From Oceanospirillum sediminis (lineage in GTDB: Bacteria > Pseudomonadota > Gammaproteobacteria > Pseudomonadales > Halomonadaceae): a DNA stretch of 50,314 nt. The notes beneath the pieces are model-generated. The model made no database searches. It was not told the origin of the DNA and was given only the letters and a program-made list of their open reading frames with translations. This document shows, piece after piece, positions 16,303-22,927 of this stretch. Every line of letters starts with the position of its first letter. Positions within the stretch are counted from its first letter, which is position 1. Both the position numbers and the translations under genes were made by a program. The stretch spans positions 1 through 50,314 of the forward strand of contig NZ_JACJFM010000035.1 in assembly GCF_014164585.1 (NCBI RefSeq), read 5' to 3'.

Positions 16303-16319
16303 AATTGGTTTTACCAATT
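16303..16319. promoter_or_regulatory. LldR/PdhR-type operator 2 (upstream of dctP)
   Basis: AATTGGT-TTT-ACCAATT is a perfect 7+7 palindrome with a 3-nt centre. It has the same core as operator 1 and lies 79 nt upstream of the dctP start codon. It should place the TRAP genes under the same repressor. Confidence 0.88.
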
Positions 16320-16339
16320 CCGGTTCTGAACGGATATAT
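16311..16339 (+). promoter_or_regulatory. Candidate dctP promoter overlapping operator 2
   Basis: TTACCA (16311-16316), 17 nt, then ATATAT (16334-16339) could form a weak sigma-70 promoter whose -35 overlaps the operator. The match to consensus is modest. Confidence 0.35.
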
Positions 16340-16398
16340 CGGCCTGGTTCGGTCGGTGATTGATAACAATAAACAAATCCAAAGCACGGGAATCGATC

Positions 16399-17469
16399 AT
16401 GAAAAAAATGATGAAAGCCACTCTGGCCGCTACCTCTGTCTCTGTTGCGCTGGCAGGTGTGGCGTTTGATGCATCTGCTGAAGATAAGAAGATCCTGCTG
16501 AAGGTGCCAGTGGCATTCGCAACCAGTCTGCCCGGACTGGGTACCCCAATCCCTAAGGTAGCAGAACAGATCGAACTGGTCACAAATAAATCCATCCGTA
16601 TGAAAGTGTATGAGCCGGGTAAACTGGTTGCACCGTTTGAGATTCTGGGTGCGGTATCCGCCGGTAAGATCAATGCCGGTTATACGACTGCGGGTTACTG
16701 GGCAGGTAAAATCCCGGCTTCTCCTCTGTTCTCTGCTGTGCCTTTCGGTCCTGATGCCGGTGAATACATGGCGTGGATGTACTACGGTAACGGCATGAAG
16801 CTGTATCAGGAAATGTATGATACGGCTGGCTATAATGTGAAAGTGATGCCATGTGCAATCAACCCGCCAGAGACTTCCGGTTGGTTCGCGAAGCCAATCG
16901 AGAAGCCTGAAGATCTTCAGGGGCTGCGTATGCGTTTCTTCGGTCTGGGCGCAAAAGTAATGGAGAAACTGGGCGTATCCACCTCTCTGCTGCCTGGTTC
17001 TGAGATCTTCCCTGCTCTGGAAAAAGGTGCGATTGACGCAACCGAATTCTCTACGCCTTCTGTAGATACCCGCGTAGGCTTCCACAAAATTGTGAAATAC
17101 AACTACTTCCCTGGCTGGCACCAGCAGTCCACCATCTTTGAGCTGCTGATCAACAAAGACGTATGGAACAAGATGTCTGCAAGCCAGCAGGCTGCTCTGA
17201 ATCAGGTGTGTAAAGCATCTATGGCTGATTCCTTCGCGGAAGGTGAAGCAAAACAGTTCTCTGCAATGAAAGAGAACGTAGAGAAGCGCGGCGTGAAAAT
17301 CATGCAGTGGAACGACACCATGCTGAATGCATTCCAGGGCGCGTGGGATGAAGTGGTTGCAGAACAGTCTGCTGCTGATCCTATGTTCAAGAAAATCTGG
17401 GATGACATGAGCGCATTCCGTGAAGACTACAAGCTGTGGGGCCAGAACGCCTTCCTGCCTCGTAAGTAA
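16399..17469 (+). CDS. dctP: TRAP transporter solute-binding protein DctP-like (probable lactate/2-oxoacid)
   Basis: This is the periplasmic receptor of a tripartite ATP-independent carboxylate transporter. The 356-residue protein has a signal peptide of about 27 residues ending ASA before EDKK. The mature part shows DctP-family segments such as EQIELVTNKSIRMKVYEPG, the carboxylate-binding Arg region LQGLRMRFFG (about residues 175-184) and LEKGAIDATEFSTPSVD. The GWHQQSTIFELLINKDVW stretch resembles the lactate/2-oxoacid-binding branch more than succinate DctP. The ATG at 16399 starts the signal peptide; the upstream in-frame start at 16360 would spoil it. Substrate assignment rests on context: the lactate oxidation genes downstream and the LldR-type operator upstream. 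Confidence 0.85.
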   Translation: MKKMMKATLAATSVSVALAGVAFDASAEDKKILLKVPVAFATSLPGLGTPIPKVAEQIELVTNKSIRMKVYEPGKLVAPFEILGAVSAGKINAGYTTAGYWAGKIPASPLFSAVPFGPDAGEYMAWMYYGNGMKLYQEMYDTAGYNVKVMPCAINPPETSGWFAKPIEKPEDLQGLRMRFFGLGAKVMEKLGVSTSLLPGSEIFPALEKGAIDATEFSTPSVDTRVGFHKIVKYNYFPGWHQQSTIFELLINKDVWNKMSASQQAALNQVCKASMADSFAEGEAKQFSAMKENVEKRGVKIMQWNDTMLNAFQGAWDEVVAEQSAADPMFKKIWDDMSAFREDYKLWGQNAFLPRK

Positions 17470-17543
17470 GGGCTGATATCTCTCGGTTCTATAACAGGAT
17501 GGGTTGCTGATGCCGCTTCTCTCTGATGAAAAGTGATGCAGCC

Positions 17544-17561
17544 TGTCCCCGAAAGGGGGGA
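17544..17561 (+). other. GAAA-tetraloop hairpin between dctP and dctQ
   Basis: CCCC (17547-17550), GAAA, GGGG (17555-17558) form a compact hairpin, extendable by a pair on each side, in the 200-nt dctP-dctQ gap. No T-run follows directly. Such structures often protect the upstream mRNA and lower expression of the membrane subunits relative to the binding protein. Confidence 0.5.
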
Positions 17562-17671
17562 GTGCTCTGCTCTTCTCCCTTTGTTTGAATGATTAAGCCT
17601 GAGAATACAGGTACTGGTCTGGCCTGAGAAGGCTTTCTTAAATCCCCCAACCATGATTCAGGAGAGTGGCT

Positions 17672-18202
17672 GTGTCTCACACAACGTCCTCCCATAAGGT
17701 AGACTCTGCGATTGCCGACAAGCTCGACAACATCGTACTGACTGCCGGTAAAATTTTTGCATGGTCATATGTGGTGCTTATGCTGGTCATTATTGTCCAG
17801 GTGGTACTGCGTTATGGCTTCAACCAGGGAATGGTAGTGCTTGAAGAGCTGCAATGGCATCTCTATGCCATCGGTGTGATGTTTGGTGTGTCATACGCTC
17901 AGGTGACCAACTCCCATATCCGGGTGGATCTGATTCACATGCGTCTGAGCCGCCGGGCTCAGCACTTATGGGAAATCTTCGGCATTCTGTTTCTGATGTT
18001 CCCTTTCATCTATGTGGTACTGGACGCCAGTCTGCCGTTTGTGTATGACTCCTGGCGCATCAACGAAAGTTCAGCTTCCCCGACAGGTCTGCCTTTCCGC
18101 TGGCTGATCAAAGCGGTTATTCCTCTGAGTTTTGGTTTGTTATTTATTGCTGGCCTATCCCGTCTGATCCGGGATGTTAAAGGCCTGGTTAAGGGTGAAT
18201 AA
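17672..18202 (+). CDS. dctQ: TRAP transporter small membrane subunit DctQ
   Basis: The 176-residue protein has four predicted membrane helices with the DctQ pattern. After helix 1 comes VVLRYGFNQGMVVLEELQWHLYAIGVMFG (in part: LRYGFN, EELQWHLY), then the conserved SYAQVTNSHIRVDLI and GLPFRWLIKAVIPL near the end. It forms the integral membrane complex with DctM. Two in-frame GTG codons occur; the one at 17672 is chosen because GGAG (17661-17664) is 7 nt before it, while the GTG at 17666 is only 1 nt away. It is translated closely with dctM (11 nt gap). Confidence 0.88.
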   Translation: MSHTTSSHKVDSAIADKLDNIVLTAGKIFAWSYVVLMLVIIVQVVLRYGFNQGMVVLEELQWHLYAIGVMFGVSYAQVTNSHIRVDLIHMRLSRRAQHLWEIFGILFLMFPFIYVVLDASLPFVYDSWRINESSASPTGLPFRWLIKAVIPLSFGLLFIAGLSRLIRDVKGLVKGE

Positions 18203-18213
18203 GGGGCATTGTG

Positions 18214-19599
18214 ATGGAAGTAAATGAGATTCTTGTTATCGCGATGTTCCTCAGTTTCATCGTGCTGTTGTTTACCGGTTTCCCGGTAGCGTTTGTTCTG
18301 GGTGGTATCGGTGTAGCCTTTGGCTTCATCGGTTATCTGTCCGATATGTATCTGGATACTTTTACCGGCCTGGATATGCTGACGCTGGGGCTGGTGGTTA
18401 ACCGTATCTATAAGATTATGGATAACTGGGTCATGGTGGCCCTGCCCATGTTTATCTTTATGGGCATCATGCTTGATCGTTCTGGTGTGGCCGAGCGTCT
18501 GATGCAGTCCATTCAGCAGCTGTTTGGTCGTGTGCGCGGTGGTCTGGCGATCACGGTTACTCTGATCGGTATTATCCTGGCAGCATCGACCGGTATCGTA
18601 GGTGCTTCAGTGGTGCTGCTGGGACTGATGTCGCTGAAACCTATGCTGGATCAGAACTACTCCAAGCCGCTGGCACTGGGTACCATTGCCAGTGCAGGTA
18701 CTCTGGGTATTCTGATTCCACCTTCTATTATGCTGGTTATTATGGCGGATCAGTTAGCACTGTCTGTCGGTGATCTCTTTATGGGGGCGGTATTTCCGGG
18801 GATTTTGCTGGGTACGCTGTATGTCGTCTTTATCCTGGCTGTTGGCTTATTCAAGCCCAGTGCAGCACCTATTCCCGCTGATGCTAAACCCGTTGAATGG
18901 CAGATGATTATTGCGGTACTGAAAAGTATTCTGCCCCCGGTTGCACTGATCATTGCTGTTCTCGGATCTATTTTTGCCGGTATTGCTACCGCAACAGAAG
19001 CATCCGGTGTAGGTGCACTGGGTGCGACTCTGCTGGCCTGGTACAACAAGAAGCTGAGTTTTAAAGTCTTCAAGGAAGTGGCTCATGGAACCTATAACAC
19101 CACAGCGTATATCTTCGCGGTGTTCCTGGGGGCGACCTGTTTTGCACTGGTGCTGCGTGAGCTGGGCGGTGATGAGCTGATTGAGCACTGGCTGACCGGC
19201 CTGCCGTTTGGTGACTACGGTATTATTATCTGTGTGCTGGCGATTATCTTCCTGCTGGGTTTCTTCCTGGACTGGATTGAGATCACTCTGATTGCTCTGC
19301 CTCTGTTGGCACCGGTTATTTCCGCGCTGGGTCTGGAGATTGATGGTTATGGTGTGGTGGATAATCCTGAACTGGTGTGGTTTGTGATGTTGGTGGCGAT
19401 GGCCTTGCAGACATCCTTCCTGACACCTCCGGTTGGTTTCTCTATTTTCTATCTGAAGGGAGTATGCCCGCCGGATGTGAAACTGACTGATATCTATAAA
19501 GGTGTTGTGCCTTTCATTGCCCTGCAGTTAATGGCTCTGGCTATCCTGGTTGCCTGGCCTGAACTGGTACTCTGGTTGCCTGCAATGGCATACGGCTGA
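18214..19599 (+). CDS. dctM: TRAP transporter large membrane subunit DctM
   Basis: This is the ion-coupled permease subunit of the TRAP system, 461 residues with about 12-13 membrane segments. Family features include LLFTGFPVAFVLGGIGV near residues 19-35, WVMVALPMFIFMGIML near 71-86, ASTGIVGASVVLLGLMSL near 128-145, GTLGILIPPSIMLVI near 166-180 and LTPPVGFSIFYLKG near the C-terminus. AAGGGG lies 7 nt before the ATG at 18214; the GTG at 18211 is an alternative. It is intact and of normal length. A 276-nt gap separates it from lldE. Confidence 0.92.
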   Translation: MEVNEILVIAMFLSFIVLLFTGFPVAFVLGGIGVAFGFIGYLSDMYLDTFTGLDMLTLGLVVNRIYKIMDNWVMVALPMFIFMGIMLDRSGVAERLMQSIQQLFGRVRGGLAITVTLIGIILAASTGIVGASVVLLGLMSLKPMLDQNYSKPLALGTIASAGTLGILIPPSIMLVIMADQLALSVGDLFMGAVFPGILLGTLYVVFILAVGLFKPSAAPIPADAKPVEWQMIIAVLKSILPPVALIIAVLGSIFAGIATATEASGVGALGATLLAWYNKKLSFKVFKEVAHGTYNTTAYIFAVFLGATCFALVLRELGGDELIEHWLTGLPFGDYGIIICVLAIIFLLGFFLDWIEITLIALPLLAPVISALGLEIDGYGVVDNPELVWFVMLVAMALQTSFLTPPVGFSIFYLKGVCPPDVKLTDIYKGVVPFIALQLMALAILVAWPELVLWLPAMAYG

Positions 19600-19822
19600 T
19601 CTGTCAGCTCTGGCAGCTGAAGATGCAACAGGATGAGGGTTGTGTCTTCAGTTTGCTTCCGACGATTCATCTGATCGAATCTGTCACGACTAATCTATAA
19701 CTACTATAAGCAGATCATCTCCCGCCAGCTCCGATTCTGGCTGTTACACCATAAACATAAGCCGGTCTGCCATTATAAAAAATAAGAAACAAAGGACGCA
19801 GTGCTGCAGGGGAAAGATCTCT

Positions 19823-19834
19823 GTCGGCGCCGAC
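19823..19834. promoter_or_regulatory. 12-bp G+C-rich palindrome upstream of lldE
   Basis: GTCGGCGCCGAC is a perfect palindrome 42 nt before the lldE start. It may be a protein-binding site, but it matches no operator I recognise with certainty. Confidence 0.35.
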
Positions 19835-19840
19835 TTCGTG

Positions 19841-19853
19841 CAGGATAGTCCTG
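19841..19853 (+). other. Short hairpin just upstream of lldE
   Basis: CAGGA-TAG-TCCTG (19841-19853) is a perfect small stem-loop between the palindrome and the lldE start. It would lie in the leader of the mRNA. Confidence 0.3.
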
Positions 19854-19875
19854 AAAACTTACGAGCGTGTTAGCG

Positions 19876-20637
19876 ATGAGCAGTATAAAACTTTATCCCC
19901 CTAAGCCGGAGAAGGTGTATTTCTTCGGAACCTGTCTGGTGGACATGTTCTACCCGGATGCAGGTATGGCTGGTATCCAGCTTCTGGAACGAGAAGGCAT
20001 TGAAGTGATTTTTCCTCAGGACCAGACCTGTTGTGGTCAGCCGGCTTATACCTCCGGCTTCCATGATCAGGCCAGAGAAGTGGCGGCGGCTCAGTTGACA
20101 CTGTTTCCTCAGGATTACCCTGTGGTACTGCCTTCTGGCTCCTGTGCCGGCATGATGAGAGAGCACTACCCGGAGCTGTTTACCGGTCAACCGGAAGAAG
20201 CGCTGGCGAAAAATGTCGCTAACCGGGTATATGAGCTGACGGAATTTCTGATGCATGTCTGTCATATCAGGCTGGAAGACAAAGGCGAGCCTGTGAAGGT
20301 TGCCATGCATACTTCCTGCAGCGCCCGCCGTGAAATGGGGTTGGGCGACGTAGGTCCTGCTTTGTTGGGACAGCTGGATAATGTTGAGCTGGTGGAGCAG
20401 GCCCGGATTAAAGAATGCTGTGGTTTTGGAGGGGCTTTTTCTGTCCGCCACCCCGAGATTTCAGAAGCGATGGTCACCGATAAAGTGGAAGCCATTGATG
20501 CCACGGGTGCTGACTCTATGATTACCAGTGATTGTGGTTGCATGATGAATATCACAGGCGCTGCTGAACATATGAAGAAAGACTTTAAAGGCGAGCATAT
20601 CGCCAGCTTCCTGTGGAGACGCTGTCATGAGTCATAA
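19876..20637 (+). CDS. lldE: L-lactate oxidation complex subunit LldE (LutA/YkgE)
   Basis: This is one of the three subunits of the non-flavin, Fe-S L-lactate dehydrogenase LldEFG (LutABC). The 253-residue protein has the two CCG domains of the family. The first has QTCCGQPAYTSGF near residue 54 with VVLPSGSCAGM near 88. The second has CCGFGGAFSVRHPEIS near 181 with ITSDCGCMMNI near 217. These cysteines bind Fe-S clusters or disulfides. The ATG at 19876 has only a weak ribosome site. The 3' end overlaps lldF by 11 nt, which indicates translational coupling. Confidence 0.92.
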   Translation: MSSIKLYPPKPEKVYFFGTCLVDMFYPDAGMAGIQLLEREGIEVIFPQDQTCCGQPAYTSGFHDQAREVAAAQLTLFPQDYPVVLPSGSCAGMMREHYPELFTGQPEEALAKNVANRVYELTEFLMHVCHIRLEDKGEPVKVAMHTSCSARREMGLGDVGPALLGQLDNVELVEQARIKECCGFGGAFSVRHPEISEAMVTDKVEAIDATGADSMITSDCGCMMNITGAAEHMKKDFKGEHIASFLWRRCHES

Positions 20638-22081
20638 TCAATCCGCTGCCCAGGGAGCGGTAAAAGCGTTTCACCCCCGTGTACAGGAAGCCATTAATAA
20701 CCCTCAGATTCGGGCTAATTTCCGTAAGGCGATGGATGGTCTGATGGATAAGCGGCTGGCGGCTTTTCCACAGGATGATGAGTTACAGCAGCTGCGTGAT
20801 CTGGCGGCAGCCATTCGTCTGCGTGCTTTATCAAAGCTGCCAGAATTGCTGGAGCGTCTGGAAGCGAATCTCACTGCCAATGGTGTGAAAGTGCACTGGG
20901 CTGAAAATGGTGATCAGGCCTGTCAGATCATTCTGGATATCTGTCAGCAGAAAAATGCAAAAAGTGTGATTAAAGGTAAATCCATGGTCAGTGAAGAGAT
21001 GGAGCTGAACCATTACCTGGAAAAACACAATATTGAAGCGCTGGAATCTGATCTGGGCGAATACATCGTGCAGCTGGCAGAAGAAACGCCATCGCACATT
21101 ATCATGCCAGCGATTCACAAAAACACCGATCAGATCTCGGACCTGATGCACGATAAAACGGGTACGAAAAGATCCCGTGATGTGGAATATCTGACGGCTG
21201 AGGCGCGTCAGCAGCTACGTGAGCGCTTTGAGAAGGCCGATATCGGTGTGTCCGGAGTGAATTTTGCTGTGGCGGAAACCGGCACTCTGTGTCTGGTAGA
21301 AAATGAAGGTAATGGTCGTCTGACCACAACGGTGCCTCCGGTGCATATTGCCGTGACCGGTATCGAAAAAGTGGTGGAAAACCTGGAAGATGTCACACCA
21401 CTGCTATCTCTTCTGACCCGCTCCGCGACCGGCCAGCACATCACAACCTATTTCAATATGATCTCCAGTCCCCGTAAAGAGGGTGAACTGGATGGGCCGG
21501 AAGAAGTGCATCTGGTACTGGTCGACAGTGGGCGTTCCAATATCTATCAGGATGATGAGTTACTGGATACACTGCGTTGTATCCGTTGTGGCGCTTGTAT
21601 GAACCACTGCCCTGTTTATACCCGTATTGGTGGCCATGCTTATGGTTACACCTATCCGGGGCCTATTGGCAAGATTCTGATGCCTCACCTGGCCGGGCTG
21701 GATGATGCCAAAGATCTGCCGAGTGCCTCCTCTCTGTGCGGTGCCTGTGGCGAAGTCTGCCCGGTCAGAATTCCGATTCCTAAACTCCTGGTTCGTCTGC
21801 GTGAAGAGGCCGTGGCCGGTGACAGTCAGCATAACGACTCTGGTGTAAAAGGACGGGGTAGCAAACGCTCAACCTCTGAAAGCCTGATCTGGAAAAGCTG
21901 GGCCGGTATGCATAAAAGCGGTGGTCTTTATCGGGCCGGGACGGGTGCTGCGACCGTTTTTCGTGCGCTGATGCCCAATAAAATCGGTGCCTGGACCAAA
22001 TGCCGGACGGCGCCGAAACTGGCCGCCAGCACCTTGCATCAGCAGGTTAAAGCCCGAGGCAAAAACGGAGGAGAGTCATAA
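20627..22081 (+). CDS. lldF: L-lactate oxidation complex Fe-S subunit LldF (LutB/YkgF)
   Basis: This 484-residue electron-transfer subunit of LldEFG starts with a LUD domain (about residues 60-300, including IKGKSMVSEEMELNHYLE and GVNFAVAETGTLCLVENEGN). A dicluster ferredoxin region follows. CIRCGACMNHCPVY near residue 317 and CGACGEVCPVRIP near 372 supply cysteines for two [4Fe-4S] clusters. The C-terminal about 70 residues are the DUF3390-like tail of LutB proteins. The start overlaps lldE, and the stop TAA overlaps the lldG start by one base. Confidence 0.93.
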   Translation: MSHNQSAAQGAVKAFHPRVQEAINNPQIRANFRKAMDGLMDKRLAAFPQDDELQQLRDLAAAIRLRALSKLPELLERLEANLTANGVKVHWAENGDQACQIILDICQQKNAKSVIKGKSMVSEEMELNHYLEKHNIEALESDLGEYIVQLAEETPSHIIMPAIHKNTDQISDLMHDKTGTKRSRDVEYLTAEARQQLRERFEKADIGVSGVNFAVAETGTLCLVENEGNGRLTTTVPPVHIAVTGIEKVVENLEDVTPLLSLLTRSATGQHITTYFNMISSPRKEGELDGPEEVHLVLVDSGRSNIYQDDELLDTLRCIRCGACMNHCPVYTRIGGHAYGYTYPGPIGKILMPHLAGLDDAKDLPSASSLCGACGEVCPVRIPIPKLLVRLREEAVAGDSQHNDSGVKGRGSKRSTSESLIWKSWAGMHKSGGLYRAGTGAATVFRALMPNKIGAWTKCRTAPKLAASTLHQQVKARGKNGGES

Positions 22082-22737
22082 TGAGTGCTCGTGATGCCAT
22101 TCTTAATCGTTTGCGCAATCGCCGGGATGGTGAGCTCACTGCTCCGGTGAGCGATTTCTCTGTTGTTGAAGCTAAGCAGTGGTCAGTCAGTGACAGAGTT
22201 GATCTGTTTCAGCAAAAAATAGAATCCGTGCATGCGGAAGTACATCGGGTTAGTCAGACAGACTGGCTGGATAAGCTGAAGGCGCTGGTCCAGGCTAAAG
22301 GCCTGAATAATCTGCTGGTGCCGCAAAAAGCTCAGGTGGGTGTGGATATCCGTCAGCAATGGTCTGATGACCTGCCGGAATTACTGAGTTATGGCCAGCC
22401 CATTGAAGGCTGGAAGGCAGAGCTGTTTTCTGGTGTGGATGGTGCTGTGACTGATGTACGCAGTGCCATTGCTGAAACCGGCTCTCTGGTGTTATGGCCG
22501 GATAATGATCAGCCTCGTCTGATGAGTCTGGTCCCCCCTGTTCATTTTGCCATTGTCGATGCAGATCAGCTGAAAAATACATTTCATGAGGTGATCCGTT
22601 CTGAAGGCTGGGTGAATCAGGGCATGCCGACCAATGCATTGCTGATTTCCGGGCCCTCTAAAACAGCCGATATTGAACAGACGCTAGCATATGGGGTTCA
22701 TGGACCGAAAGAGCTGATTGTACTGATTCGGCAATAA
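22081..22737 (+). CDS. lldG: L-lactate oxidation complex subunit LldG (LutC/YkgG)
   Basis: This 218-residue LUD-domain protein is the third subunit of the L-lactate dehydrogenase complex. The LUD core shows ETGSLVLWPDNDQPRLMSLVPPVHFAIVDADQL (in part: ETGSLVLW, SLVPPVH) near residues 137-160, followed by LISGPSKTADIEQTLAYGVHGPKELIV (in part: GPSKTADIE, GVHGPKEL) at the end. These are hallmark LutC motifs. It starts at TAATG, overlapping lldF by one nt, so lldEFG is one translational unit. The next gene, dld, begins 190 nt downstream with its own leader. Confidence 0.92.
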   Translation: MSARDAILNRLRNRRDGELTAPVSDFSVVEAKQWSVSDRVDLFQQKIESVHAEVHRVSQTDWLDKLKALVQAKGLNNLLVPQKAQVGVDIRQQWSDDLPELLSYGQPIEGWKAELFSGVDGAVTDVRSAIAETGSLVLWPDNDQPRLMSLVPPVHFAIVDADQLKNTFHEVIRSEGWVNQGMPTNALLISGPSKTADIEQTLAYGVHGPKELIVLIRQ

Positions 22738-22840
22738 ACAGATAAGCCCGGAAAGGGTACTGAAGCGGGTACTGGTATGGCCAGTGCCTGTGTTCTCCAG
22801 CTGTTGCATAGAACAGTGGAACTTTGACAGACAACTTGCT

Positions 22841-22869
22841 ATCTGTGGATATATGAATCATCCACAGAT
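22841..22869. promoter_or_regulatory. Perfect 10-bp inverted repeat upstream of dld
   Basis: ATCTGTGGAT (22841-22850) and ATCCACAGAT (22860-22869) are exact reverse complements with a 9-nt spacer. It lies 58 nt upstream of the dehydrogenase start. It may be an operator or an mRNA hairpin. The arms resemble imperfect DnaA boxes, but the context does not suggest an origin. Confidence 0.45.
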
Positions 22870-22927
22870 GACCGCGTTTCGGGCCAGGCTCGAAGGGCAA
22901 ACAGCCTGAACAGGGTGGGGATAAGTA

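Noticed and set aside
22841-22869. DnaA boxes or an origin near dld
   Set aside because: Each arm differs from the TTATCCACA consensus. There is no AT-rich unwinding region or replication gene nearby.
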